Shown here piece after piece: positions 43,251 to 52,468 of a DNA stretch of 64,000 nucleotides (its first letter is position 1; each line of letters opens with the position of its first letter). A model generated the notes under the pieces. That model saw only the letters and a list, made by a program, of their open reading frames with translations, ran no database searches and was not told the origin of the DNA. The translations under genes and the position numbers were made by a program. Source of the stretch: Mesorhizobium shangrilense (lineage in GTDB: Bacteria > Pseudomonadota > Alphaproteobacteria > Rhizobiales > Rhizobiaceae); assembly GCF_028826155.1 (NCBI RefSeq), contig NZ_JAQGPN010000001.1, positions 2,547,501 to 2,611,500 of the forward strand. Direction: 5' to 3'.

Positions 43251-44108
43251 TCAGCTGCGGGCATCGGCAAGCGGAATCTCCGCCAGACGGCGCGCATGGG
43301 CCGCCGCCTCGTGGGCATGGACCTTGGCCGACCGGATCAGGTTGTCGAAGTGCCGCGTCAGCGTGCGGATCGGCGATGGCGCATTGAGCACCATGTACAT
43401 GTCGCCGACATAGATCGCCGCGCGAAACGAGCCGAAGATCGTGTAGGGCACCGAGTAGCGGGAGCGGCCGTCATAGAGGAACAGCCGGAACGTCGGGTAA
43501 AGGTCATCCAGGAGGTCGGCCATGTGCAAAAGCTGGGCCCGCCGCTCATGGGCGGGAAAATGGTCCCACACGCCCAGCCCGCGCGCAAAGATCTCCAGCG
43601 TGTGGCGCGGCATGCAGGTTTCCATGTCGGTTTCCGGTCGCCGGTTGTAGTCGATGCGGTCCCGCGTCTCGCTGGCCTGTACGTCGGGGTCGCGATGGGT
43701 GATTCCGGCCTCGTAGTCCACCAGGGCGCCGGTGCGCAGCAGGTCGGGAATGCCGGCTGGCACGTAACGCACCTTGGCGCCGGCCGCCTCCGCGTACCAG
43801 CGCGCCATGAAGGATTCGCCGTAGCCGGAAATGCCCTCCTCGATCTCCATCATGTCGCGGATCTCGCCGGTCAGCGCCTCGTCCTGGCTCATGCCCAGAA
43901 GCCAGTCGAGGGAAACCTTGTACTCCTCGGCGATGTTGAGAAGCGTCTCGGCACGCGGAAGCCGGGTCGAGGCGCCGGACAGGAGCTGTGACAGCGCCGA
44001 TCGGTCGATGCCGACAGCCGCGGCGAATGCAGACTGATTGAGGTCCGAGCGCTGCAGGAGCTGCTTGAGCCGCTCGCGAAACGTCCGGGACAGATCGCGT
44101 TTGTCCAT
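43251..44108 (-). CDS. XRE-family regulator with C-terminal sensor-like domain
   Basis: A 285-residue protein. Residues 8-70 form a Cro/C1 helix-turn-helix (LNQSAFAAAVGIDRSALSQLLSG). The remaining 210 residues form a single domain (IPDLLRTGALVDYEAG, MPRHTLEIFARGLGVWDHFP) that I do not know but which looks like an effector or dimer unit. It is divergent from a desaturase gene over 176 bp that contain ATTGTCCCC-TATAGTCCC and AT-rich inverted pieces, probable operators. It lies upstream of the DUF1989 remnant and the homocysteine methyltransferase on the same strand, which may be its targets too. Confidence 0.82.
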   Translation of the reverse strand: MDKRDLSRTFRERLKQLLQRSDLNQSAFAAAVGIDRSALSQLLSGASTRLPRAETLLNIAEEYKVSLDWLLGMSQDEALTGEIRDMMEIEEGISGYGESFMARWYAEAAGAKVRYVPAGIPDLLRTGALVDYEAGITHRDPDVQASETRDRIDYNRRPETDMETCMPRHTLEIFARGLGVWDHFPAHERRAQLLHMADLLDDLYPTFRLFLYDGRSRYSVPYTIFGSFRAAIYVGDMYMVLNAPSPIRTLTRHFDNLIRSAKVHAHEAAAHARRLAEIPLADARS

Positions 44109-44284
44109 TCCACCAGTTCCCGATTGTCCCCTATAGTCCCTTTTTGTCTACAATTCGCAACATATGATTATTTTGCGTCGCATAGTCATCATATTATGCA
44201 CAAAGTCGCGTTGAAGCACCTACGGTCTACTGACACCATGCTGTCAGCAGCGCCGAGATTCGGACGTTGCGAGGCTGGAGCAGC

Positions 44285-45292
44285 ATGAGCACTGGACGAC
44301 GTCGCATCAACACAAGAGCTGTCGAATGGCCTACGGTCATCTTGATCGCAGTTTGTTATGCCGCCTGGGCGGGGCTGCTGTTCTTCGCCTACACCCCCTA
44401 TCCGGTGCTGTCTCTCGTCGCGCTCGGGGTGGTGCTGGCGCTCCAGTCTTCGCTGATGCATGAGGCCTCCCATGGCCACCCCACTCGCTCCGGATGGATC
44501 AACGAACTCCTCGTCGGGCTGCCGATCGGCCTCGTCTATCCGTTTCGGCGCTTCCGCGCCCTGCACCTGCGCCACCACGCCGACGAGCGCCTGACCGACC
44601 CGTTCGACGATCCCGAAAGCTACTACCGCGCCTTCTGGCAGCACGAGCAGCTGCCGGGCGCGATGAAGGTGCTGCTTAAAGTCAACAATACCATGCTGGG
44701 CCGCATCGTGCTCGGTCCGCTGCTGGGTACCTGGATATTCGTGAATTCGGAAATCAAGCTGATCGTCGATGGGGACGTGGCGGTGCGCAAGGCCTGGCTG
44801 CTGCACGGACTGGGCCTGGCGATCGTCGTGCCGCTGATCGCGTTCGCCTCCAGCGTTCCGTTGTGGCTCTATCTGGTCGTGCCGGTCTGGATCGGCCAGT
44901 CGATCATCGCGATCCGCACGTTTGCCGAGCACCAGTGGTCGGAACGCCCTGACGGCCGCACGATCATCATCGAGCGCTCGCCGCTCGCCTTCTTTTTCCT
45001 CAACAACAACCTTCATCTCGTTCATCACAAGGCGCCGACGGCGCCCTGGTACCGGCTGCCGCAACTATTCCGCGAGCGACGCCAGGAATGGATCGAGCTG
45101 AACGGCGGCTACGTCTATCCGAGCTATTTCGCGCTGTTCAGGGATTTCGCCTTCAGGGCGAAGGAACCCGTGGCGCATCCCTTCCTTCGGCGCATGTCGG
45201 AACCCGGGCGGGCGTTCCGACCGCGGGTGCGGGCTCACAATGTGAGCGGAATGGGGACCGCACCCGTGCCCGCCGAGCCGCCGAAGGAGTAG
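44285..45292 (+). CDS. fatty acid desaturase family membrane protein
   Basis: A 335-residue membrane di-iron protein with the three histidine boxes: HEASHGH at 59-65, HLRHH at 94-98 and HLVHH in the C-terminal half. About four helices separate them. This group includes acyl desaturases, hydroxylases and beta-carotene ketolase-like enzymes; the box spacing fits a lipid desaturase or hydroxylase. GGAG lies close before ATG 44285. It is divergent from the XRE gene, which may control it. Substrate not shown. Confidence 0.87.
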   Translation: MSTGRRRINTRAVEWPTVILIAVCYAAWAGLLFFAYTPYPVLSLVALGVVLALQSSLMHEASHGHPTRSGWINELLVGLPIGLVYPFRRFRALHLRHHADERLTDPFDDPESYYRAFWQHEQLPGAMKVLLKVNNTMLGRIVLGPLLGTWIFVNSEIKLIVDGDVAVRKAWLLHGLGLAIVVPLIAFASSVPLWLYLVVPVWIGQSIIAIRTFAEHQWSERPDGRTIIIERSPLAFFFLNNNLHLVHHKAPTAPWYRLPQLFRERRQEWIELNGGYVYPSYFALFRDFAFRAKEPVAHPFLRRMSEPGRAFRPRVRAHNVSGMGTAPVPAEPPKE

Positions 45293-45406
45293 ACTTTCGG
45301 GCGTCGGAACGCTGCCGGCGCGGTAGTCTTTCCGCCTCTCTCGTGCAACCGCGAAGGGCGTGCGATGCAGGCGCAATAAACGCCACCTCATGCTATCCAA
45401 GATTCT

Positions 45407-46189
45407 ATGAGCAGATACGTCGCCGCGCTCCCCATGTATGACTGGCCCGAGCGCACCGAGGAAGTCGATGCGCAATGGGCCACGATCCGCGATCGCCTGC
45501 GCGCAGCCGGCGTCGACGCGCCAGAGCAGTTGGCGCGCTGCAACGGGGACATACCGGCCGTGCCTGGCGGCATCAGGGATAGGCGCGGGGAGGTCATCGC
45601 GCCGGATCCGGCGACATTGCCCTCGCACGAGTTCCACTTCCCGACCCTGTGGCGACATCCGGACCTGCTTTTTGCCCAAGCCTGCTGGGGGCCGATGGAA
45701 CTCGGTCTGGCGGATGACGTGCAAGTCGTCGGCCAGCCTGACTATTCGGGCATCGAAGGAGGGCAGGGCGAGTTCTATTCGAGCGCTCTGGTGATGCGCT
45801 GCGGCGAGGCTGCGCCGGCGCCGGCCGATGGATGCGCGGCGATCCCGCTGGCCGTGCTCCGCGGCAAACGGCTCGCGTACAACAGCCTCGATTCGATGTC
45901 CGGCATTATGGCGCTGACGCGCGACCTAGCGGGCATGGGCGAAGGCCTCGACACCTTCTCCGATCGCATCGAGAGCGGGGGTCACCGCAATTCGATCATT
46001 GCCGTCGCCGAAAGCAGGGCGGATGTGGCCGCGGTCGACTGCATGAGTTGGGCGCTGGCGCAACGCTTTGAGCCTGCCGCGCGCGATCTGGTCGTGGTCG
46101 GCTGGACCTCGCGGCGAAAGGGCCTGCCCTACATCGCGTCCAAACGGATACCAGATATCGATCCGATGCGCAGCGCGGTTCGGGGCTGA
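45407..46189 (+). CDS. PhnD-like substrate-binding protein without signal peptide
   Basis: A 260-residue protein like the PhnD/periplasmic phosphonate-binding fold: MYDWPE near the start, GQPDYSGIEGGQGEFYSSALV, LRGKRLAYNSLDSMSG and VAAVDCMSWAL. No signal peptide or lipobox is present, so it is predicted to be cytosolic, and no ABC permease genes lie beside it. Such orphan PhnD-like proteins are common in Hyphomicrobiales. Ligand unknown. Confidence 0.78.
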   Translation: MSRYVAALPMYDWPERTEEVDAQWATIRDRLRAAGVDAPEQLARCNGDIPAVPGGIRDRRGEVIAPDPATLPSHEFHFPTLWRHPDLLFAQACWGPMELGLADDVQVVGQPDYSGIEGGQGEFYSSALVMRCGEAAPAPADGCAAIPLAVLRGKRLAYNSLDSMSGIMALTRDLAGMGEGLDTFSDRIESGGHRNSIIAVAESRADVAAVDCMSWALAQRFEPAARDLVVVGWTSRRKGLPYIASKRIPDIDPMRSAVRG

Positions 46190-46238
46190 CCGGCCGGAGG
46201 CCGCCTCACGTCTTTCCTTCGAAGCGAGGTCGCCCCAC

Positions 46239-47786
46239 TCATTCGGCGCACAGCGGCGCCTGTGCTGCACCCGCGGTGGCCGGGTCGGACTGCTCGAGCG
46301 CGATGAAGGAGACAGTCCGCGTGCCGCCCCGGCGCTCCTTCGCCTCGACCGTGTGGATGGGGCCGTCGAGCGAATACCCAGCGGCGACGAGGGGGTCGAG
46401 CACTTCGCTGGGGGGGCAGGCGTCGTCGAGCCATATGAGGACAGCCGGCTCCTGCAGAAGCGTCGCAAAGGCGGGAACTTCCTCGGTCAGCAGGTGAAGG
46501 TCTTGGTCGACAAGCCTGAAATTGCCGATCCAGGATTCCTGCGACACGATTGTGCGCACCGGCTCCACCGCCTTCATCTCGCTGTAGAGGGCAGGATAGT
46601 CGAGCCTGACGGTGCGTCCCAGACCGGAGCCGCCGTACGCCTGCACGTACCAAAGGGCGGGCATGGTGAGCACGGCGGCGAGGAGGCCGGCCAGTATCAC
46701 AACGCCCTGCGCCTTCCTGCCACGCTCGCCCAGCGGCTCTATCCACGCGGCAAGCGCGGCGGGAAGCAGGAACAGCACGGGGAGCATCCAGCGGTCGCGG
46801 ACGTTCGTCGCGCCGCTCGCGACAACCAGGATCGCGGTGATCACCAGGCCGAAAGCGAGCGTGCGCCACAGGAGGCTGTCACCCAGGCTGGCTGCGTGCC
46901 GCAGCTCCGGCGGACGCACCTTGGCAATGGCAAGCGCCACGCCGAACACGATGACGGTTATGATGCTGAACTCGAAGCTGGCGTCGATCAGCTTCGCGAT
47001 GCCGGCCAGCGCCGTGGAGAGGAAGGAGAGTTCGTCCGTGCCGATGCTGAACTTGCCGGTTCGGGCGAGAAGGCGGTCCACATGGGCAAGGCTCCAGACC
47101 AGCGTAGGCGCGAGGGCGAGCAGCGCTGCGGCCAGGCTGATCAGCAGGCCGGGCTTGAGAATTGGCTGGCGAAGCTTGCGAATCGAGAAAGCCGCAGCAA
47201 GCATTCCGCCGAGGGCGATGGCGTTGTTGTATTTGGCGAGGATGGCGGCGGCGGCGGAGATGCCCAACGTCGCGTAGTTCGCGGGCGACTGCCGCCGGGC
47301 CAGCCGTGCAAGCGAAAGAAGCGCCAGCGATGCGAAGCAGATCGCGGCGACGGAATGCGACAGGGCGCGCTGCGATTCCCATACCCACTGGGGGAGGGTC
47401 ATCATCCCGAACAGGGCTGCGGCGGCCGTCGTGCGGCTGTAGCCCAGGCTGCGCATGGTGGCATGCACGGCGGCGAGGCCGGCGAAGAACACCAGATACT
47501 TCACCAGACGCAGTGTGAAGACGTTGGTCCCGAACGCTTGGGCGGCAGCCCAGTTGATCCATGTGTAGATCGGCGGCTGGGAGCCCCCATAGCCGGCCTG
47601 CAGGTAGGGCAGGTAGATGAGCTGTTCGGCGTCGTCGATGCCAACGCCGGCTCCGAGCCAGCACACGATCGCGGCCTGGCTCACGGCTTGCAGCAGCGCA
47701 TAGAGGGCGGCGATGGCCACCGCCGCATCGAGCGGGCCGACCTTTCCATCGCCAAGCCAATCGGCCAATGCCGTCAATTTCCTCAC
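46239..47786 (-). CDS. GT39-type membrane glycosyltransferase
   Basis: A 515-residue ArnT-like protein with about eleven helices. GIDDAEQLIYLPYLQAGYGG (about 48-67) carries the acidic pair of the first periplasmic loop, and QPPIYTWI follows as in ArnT. Such enzymes place a lipid-linked sugar on lipid A, a protein or glycan. The C-terminal periplasmic domain is about 130 residues. It stands alone, apart from the glycan genes at the start of the window, so its donor may come from there or elsewhere. Confidence 0.82.
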   Translation of the reverse strand: MRKLTALADWLGDGKVGPLDAAVAIAALYALLQAVSQAAIVCWLGAGVGIDDAEQLIYLPYLQAGYGGSQPPIYTWINWAAAQAFGTNVFTLRLVKYLVFFAGLAAVHATMRSLGYSRTTAAAALFGMMTLPQWVWESQRALSHSVAAICFASLALLSLARLARRQSPANYATLGISAAAAILAKYNNAIALGGMLAAAFSIRKLRQPILKPGLLISLAAALLALAPTLVWSLAHVDRLLARTGKFSIGTDELSFLSTALAGIAKLIDASFEFSIITVIVFGVALAIAKVRPPELRHAASLGDSLLWRTLAFGLVITAILVVASGATNVRDRWMLPVLFLLPAALAAWIEPLGERGRKAQGVVILAGLLAAVLTMPALWYVQAYGGSGLGRTVRLDYPALYSEMKAVEPVRTIVSQESWIGNFRLVDQDLHLLTEEVPAFATLLQEPAVLIWLDDACPPSEVLDPLVAAGYSLDGPIHTVEAKERRGGTRTVSFIALEQSDPATAGAAQAPLCAE

Positions 47787-48222
47787 GCGCTCTCGGCCTC
47801 CGGAAAAACGTGCCGCTCCGCTAGCACGCGCCCGTCGCCCGGTACAGCAACCGTGCGGGAAGGCAGCGCCGCGCTGTGGATTTCGGCTCCGATGAAGGCA
47901 GTCCGGATTTCACAAATAGGGGCCCCTTACCGTTCCGGGCGGCGAGGATCGTGTCCTTTTCGATGAGGGCCGAGGCTGTGAAGCGGGCTGATCACGCCGG
48001 GCGTACGGGTGTTGCAGGAACTGGATAGCTGTGGGTTTCCGCTACTACTATGGTGATGGAAGCTGCGATGTTACCTTGCGGATCCGGACCGCGGGACCAC
48101 CGCGAGAAGGTTCGGAACAGGTGTGAGGTCAAGCACGCCAAACGGAGGAAATGCATCCGCTCGACGAATTCCATAAATCTGGCGAGGCAATAACACTTTT
48201 CGATCAAAAATTGGAGGAAGAC
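47787..48222. other. gap without gene before the DUF1254 gene
   Basis: About 435 bp with no frame I trust. The last 60 bases become AT-rich and contain TTGGAGGAAGAC, the ribosome site of the next gene. The rest probably holds two divergent promoters, not readable by eye. Confidence 0.5.
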
Positions 48223-49713
48223 ATGCATTGGGCCAGCAAAAACTGTGCAAGGAAGACGTTTCTCAATTTCTGTCGAATAGGCGTCACAGCGAGTGTCGTC
48301 GCATTTATGCCGATGGCGACCGCTACTGCCGCCGAGGCGATCACCGAAGAAGAGGCTCACGCGATCGGCGTCGAGGCGTATGTCTATTTCTATCCCCTGA
48401 TCACGATGGACATCACGCGACAGCAGCTCACCAACGCCGAGGCCAAGCCAGGCTTGATCGGCGGCCCTCCCAACGCATTCAACAATATCGCTGAATTCCC
48501 GCCGGCGGACATGAAGGTCGTCGTGCGTCCGAACTTCGACACGCTTTATTCCAGCGCCTGGCTGGACCTGACGAAGGAGCCGGTGGTGGTGTCGGCGCCG
48601 GATACGCAGGGGCGCTACTATCTGCTGCCCATGCTCGACATGTGGACAGACGTTTTTGCATCGCCGGGCTGGCGCACGACCGGAACTGGAGCCGGTCATT
48701 TCCTCATTGCTCCTGCCAACTGGCGGCCTGACCTTCGCGAAAAATTCGACGAGTACAAGCTGCCGGAGGGGACCCAGAGGATCGATGCGCCGACGCCCTA
48801 TGTCTGGATCATCGGGCGTACCAAGACGGACGGTCCGCCGGACTACGATGCCGTCCACAAGATCCAGGATGGCTACAAGGTCACGTCGCTATCGGAGTGG
48901 GACCAGAAGCCGAAAGCTTCCGAGGTGAAGATCGATCCGTCGATCGACATGAAGACGCCTCCCAAGACCCAGGTCGACACCATGCCGGCCGACAAGTACT
49001 TCGCCTATGCCGCCGAACTCCTGAAGCTCCATTCGCCGCACGGTACCGATCAGCCAATACTTGCGCGACTGAAGCGGATCGGCTTCGAGCCGGGCAAGAC
49101 GTTTGAGCTTTCGAAGGCAAGCGATGCGGTGCAAAAGGGCCTGAAAACGGCGCCCGAGGTTGCGCAGAAGCTGATGGACTGGAAGGTCAAAACGCTCGCT
49201 CGGGTCGCCAACGGTTGGTCGATGAACACCGACACGATGGGCGTCTACGGCAACTACTACCTCAAGCGCGCCATCGTCGCCCAGCAGGGACTTGGCGCCA
49301 ACCTTCCGGAAGACGCCATTTACCCGCTCAACCTTGCCGACGAGGACGGGCAGCCGCTCGACGGCAAGAACAACTACACGATCCACTTCGAAAAGGACCA
49401 GTTGCCTCCCGCCGCCGCCTTCTGGTCCATCACCCTCTACGACCATCAGGGTTTCCAGGTGGCCAACGTGCTGAACAGGTTCGCGGTCAGCAGCTGGATG
49501 CCGTTCCAGCATAACGCCGATGGCTCGCTCGACCTCTACTTCCAGCACGAGAGCCCCGGCAAGGACATGGAGGCAAATTGGCTTCCCGCTCCCGACGGAC
49601 CGTATAACCTGACGATGCGCCTCTACGCACCGAAGGCGGTCGCCTTGATCGGGAAATGGAATCCGCCTGCCGTGGTCAAGACCAACGCACTCCCTGCCAT
49701 TGCCGCCCAGTAG
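48223..49713 (+). CDS. exported DUF1254/DUF1214 protein
   Basis: A 496-residue protein with a signal sequence of about 38 residues ending ATATAAEA. The DUF1254 domain (ITEEEAHAIGVEAYVYFYPL, VVRPNFDTLYSSAWLDL) is followed by the DUF1214 domain (WSMNTDTMGVYGNYYLKRA, WSITLYDHQGFQVAN). GGAGGAAG just before ATG 48223 decides the start against 48151. The family is widespread in soil bacteria and its chemistry is unknown. It converges with the AraC gene. Confidence 0.9.
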   Translation: MHWASKNCARKTFLNFCRIGVTASVVAFMPMATATAAEAITEEEAHAIGVEAYVYFYPLITMDITRQQLTNAEAKPGLIGGPPNAFNNIAEFPPADMKVVVRPNFDTLYSSAWLDLTKEPVVVSAPDTQGRYYLLPMLDMWTDVFASPGWRTTGTGAGHFLIAPANWRPDLREKFDEYKLPEGTQRIDAPTPYVWIIGRTKTDGPPDYDAVHKIQDGYKVTSLSEWDQKPKASEVKIDPSIDMKTPPKTQVDTMPADKYFAYAAELLKLHSPHGTDQPILARLKRIGFEPGKTFELSKASDAVQKGLKTAPEVAQKLMDWKVKTLARVANGWSMNTDTMGVYGNYYLKRAIVAQQGLGANLPEDAIYPLNLADEDGQPLDGKNNYTIHFEKDQLPPAAAFWSITLYDHQGFQVANVLNRFAVSSWMPFQHNADGSLDLYFQHESPGKDMEANWLPAPDGPYNLTMRLYAPKAVALIGKWNPPAVVKTNALPAIAAQ

Positions 49714-49773
49714 GCCGGCAGTTCGCTGAATACGCTCCGAGCACCCGCGTCGGGGTAACGGGGATAGACGGGC

Positions 49774-50823
49774 TCAGTTGGACACCGCTCCGGTTCTCCA
49801 ATTGAGCCCGTCGCTTTGCGAATGCACCGCAGTTACAAGGCTTCCCGAGCCCAGCGATCGGTTGAGCGTCGCGGAGGGCAACTCGCCGAACTGGCGAAAA
49901 TACTCTGCGGAGAAGTGGCCGAAATGCAGGAAGCCGAAGCGCGATGCCACCGTCGTCACAGTTCGCTCGGCTTCCGGATGGGTGAGTGCGCGACGCGCCG
50001 CGTTGAGGCGCAATTCCAGGAGAAGCCGTTTCGGGGGGCGGCCGAACGCCTCCAGACAGCTCAGGAAAAGCGTTCGCTCCCGGACGCCGAGGCTTTCGCA
50101 CATCGCGCCTACGCTCATCGGCGTTTCGACGTTGTCGAGAAGCATGTCGCGTAGTTTCAGCGCCGTTCGGGCGCGGCGATGCAATGGCTCCGCCACTTCC
50201 GACGACGGAACCATGCCCAGAACGGTGTCCACGAGCGCTCCCTCGATCAATTCCAGAGTGTCTTGATGGATGCCCTCCTGCGCTCCCTGAAGCAGCGCCG
50301 TGAGCAACCTCAGAACGGTCGCGCCGCGGCGGGCAATCTCGCCTTCTGAAACCGTCCATGCGCGGTCGAGATATCTGCGGGCGAGGCCATTCCCGCCGCG
50401 CCGGATCCACATCCAGCGCTCGATCTGCTCGACCGGGATCGCGGCGATGGCGAGACCAGCGGCTCCGTTGGCGGTGAAGGCCATGTCGTCACATGGTCCG
50501 ACCAGCAGTGGCTGGCCAATTGCGACCTGACGTCCTCGTAGATGCAGCGTGCCTTCGACCGCCACCGGTAGCGCGATGACCCAGGACCCCGGGGGCGCGC
50601 AGCCACGTTGCATGATCCCCGGCCGGTAGGTGACGCGGCCGACCTGCATCGTGTTGAGCACGACCTGCGCGATACGCCCGTCGAAGCTGCCGCGGCCAAT
50701 GTGGTCGTACTTCTGGTCCCAGGCGACCGGGCTTCCAGCCATGGCGTCGAAATCGGAGAACCGCGCGTCGAACGCGGCGATCAGTTCCACGCGACGCGTA
50801 TTGGTGGCGACCGGACTGTCCAC
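49774..50823 (-). CDS. AraC-family regulator, EutR-like layout
   Basis: A 349-residue regulator. The first 220 residues form a beta-rich sensing domain (DHIGRGSFDGRIAQVVLN, PGSWVIALPV). The end is an AraC DNA-binding unit with MSVGAMCESLGVRERTLFLSC and TVASRFGFLHFGHFSAEYFRQFG. GTG 50823 follows AAGGGAAGG and is preferred; TTG 50880 is also open. It is divergent from a bile-acid-type transporter gene, and three TGACG repeats lie between them, so transporter control is likely. Effector unknown. Confidence 0.82.
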   Translation of the reverse strand: MDSPVATNTRRVELIAAFDARFSDFDAMAGSPVAWDQKYDHIGRGSFDGRIAQVVLNTMQVGRVTYRPGIMQRGCAPPGSWVIALPVAVEGTLHLRGRQVAIGQPLLVGPCDDMAFTANGAAGLAIAAIPVEQIERWMWIRRGGNGLARRYLDRAWTVSEGEIARRGATVLRLLTALLQGAQEGIHQDTLELIEGALVDTVLGMVPSSEVAEPLHRRARTALKLRDMLLDNVETPMSVGAMCESLGVRERTLFLSCLEAFGRPPKRLLLELRLNAARRALTHPEAERTVTTVASRFGFLHFGHFSAEYFRQFGELPSATLNRSLGSGSLVTAVHSQSDGLNWRTGAVSN

Positions 50824-50979
50824 ACGCCTTCCCTTGCCGTTACGAGAGGTGATCAGATATACGGGCGACGCCCCAGTCAAGATTTCGAAGCTATGCCAGG
50901 CAAACGCCCGGATACGTCCGCTCGTCAGTCGAGCTGAAATCCTCGCCGTGAAATGTATTCAACTGTAGCGTGCAAGATT

Positions 50980-51032
50980 TGACGCAACGTCATCGAGTTC
51001 ATGTTGACGGTGCGTCAATAGAAAATGTGACG
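50980..51032. promoter_or_regulatory. array of TGACG-N3-CGTCA operators
   Basis: Palindromes TGACG-CAA-CGTCA at 50980-50992 and TGACG-GTG-CGTCA at 51005-51017 are 25 bp apart, and a half-site TGACG lies at 51028-51032. They sit between the AraC gene and the transporter gene and are probable binding sites of the AraC protein or another regulator. Confidence 0.6.
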
Positions 51033-51152
51033 CACGCGGGATGTTTCTGGTTGCAATTCGTAAAGCTCGGCGTGAAAAGCGTGCAACTTCCTGTCGTTCT
51101 GGCGCGTCCGGGCAGGAATATTCCCCGAACAACTTTTTAGGGATAAATCATC

Positions 51153-52118
51153 GTGCAGGCACTTGCTTCATTCTCGGCGTTCGTCGGGCGCAGTTTCGCG
51201 ATCTGGGTGATCGTCTTCGCTGTGCTCGCCTTCCTCCTGCCGTCGACCTTCAGCGTGTTCGCGCCGTGGATCGTGACGCTGCTGGGCATCATCATGTTCG
51301 GCATGGGCCTGACGATCTCGGCCAAGGACTTCGCCGAAGTCGGACGCCGCCCGTTCGACGTGTTCATCGGCGTCGCGGGGCAATTCCTGATCATGCCGCT
51401 GCTGGCCGTGCTGCTCACCCGCGTCATCCCGATGTCGCCGGAAGTGGCGGCGGGCGTGATCCTCGTCGGCTGCTGCCCGGGCGGCACGGCAAGCAACGTC
51501 ATGACTTATCTCGGCAAGGGCGACGTCGCCCTTTCGGTCGCCTGCACCAGCGTCACCACGCTGTTGGCGCCCATCGTGACGCCCTTCCTCGTCTGGATGT
51601 TCGCCAGCCAGTACCTGCCGGTCGACGCAATGAGCATGTTCATGTCGATCGTGAAGGTGATTCTTGTGCCGCTGGCGCTCGGCTTCGCCATCCAGAAGAT
51701 CGCGCCGGCCGCGGTCAAGGCCGCCGTGCCGGCGCTACCGCTGGTCAGCGTCGTCGGCATCGTGCTGATCGTGGCGGCCGTCGTCGCCGTAAACCAGGTC
51801 AAGATCGCGGAATCGGGCCTGCTGATCTTCGTGGTCGTTGTCCTGCACAACGGGCTGGGACTGCTGCTCGGCTATTTCGCCGCCCGCGCCGCCGGCCTGT
51901 CGCTGGCCAAGCGCAAGGCGATCTCGATCGAGGTCGGCATGCAGAACTCCGGTCTCGGCGCAGCGCTCGCCGCGGCGCACTTCTCGCCGCTGGCGGCCGT
52001 GCCGAGCGCCGTCTTCAGCGTATGGCACAACATCTCGGGCGCACTCGTCGCGAACTGGTTTTCGCGCATGGAGGAGCCCGGCGTAAAGGGCAGCGAGACC
52101 GCCACGCAGAAGGCTTGA
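51153..52118 (+). CDS. bile acid:sodium symporter family transporter (BASS)
   Basis: A 321-residue membrane protein with nine or ten helices. It shows GMGLTISAKDFAEVGRRP near residue 50, VGCCPGGTASNVMTYLGKGDVALSVACTS near 110 and SIEVGMQNSGLGAALA near 260, the sodium and substrate crossover signature of the family. Bacterial BASS proteins take up organic acids such as pantoate or 2-oxoacids. The start is GTG 51153 after AGGGAT. An AraC gene and operator array lie upstream. Cargo unknown. Confidence 0.9.
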   Translation: MQALASFSAFVGRSFAIWVIVFAVLAFLLPSTFSVFAPWIVTLLGIIMFGMGLTISAKDFAEVGRRPFDVFIGVAGQFLIMPLLAVLLTRVIPMSPEVAAGVILVGCCPGGTASNVMTYLGKGDVALSVACTSVTTLLAPIVTPFLVWMFASQYLPVDAMSMFMSIVKVILVPLALGFAIQKIAPAAVKAAVPALPLVSVVGIVLIVAAVVAVNQVKIAESGLLIFVVVVLHNGLGLLLGYFAARAAGLSLAKRKAISIEVGMQNSGLGAALAAAHFSPLAAVPSAVFSVWHNISGALVANWFSRMEEPGVKGSETATQKA

Positions 52119-52292
52119 CCGTAACATCCGCTCTTGAACGACGCCGGGCTTGCCCCGGCGTTCTCATTTTCGGGAAAGGCGCGTGTCGAGCGGGTAGGTG
52201 CGCGGCGCATCGACCGAGGCTTCGACCTTCGTGTCGAAGGGCACGATCCTGCGGCCACGGCCGACGTTTGTGCCCGGCCTCATTGCAGGTCA

Positions 52293-52446
52293 TCGCAATC
52301 GCCCCCACTCCGGTCGGCTTCGCCGACCACCTCTCCTCCGTTCGACGAGGGAGAGGAGGGGCGCCAACCTTGCCGCCTTTCCTCTCCCCCCGGGCAGGGG
52401 GAGAGGTGCTGAGCGAAGCGAGGCGGAGTGGGGGTGATTGCGGATC
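52293..52446. repeat. intergenic palindromic repeat
   Basis: Outer arms ATCGCAATCGCCCCCACTCC (52292-52311) and GGAGTGGGGGTGATTGCGGAT (52425-52445) are near reverse complements, and inner parts include GGTCGGCTTCGCCGACC. It fills the space between two converging genes, as rhizobial mosaic palindromes do, and may end both transcripts. Confidence 0.8.
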
Positions 52447-52468
52447 ATCTGGTGCGATTGCGCGCCTA

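Noticed and set aside
52292..52446. CRISPR-like or transposon end
   Set aside because: A single palindrome with no repeated spacer units, no transposase and no target duplication seen.
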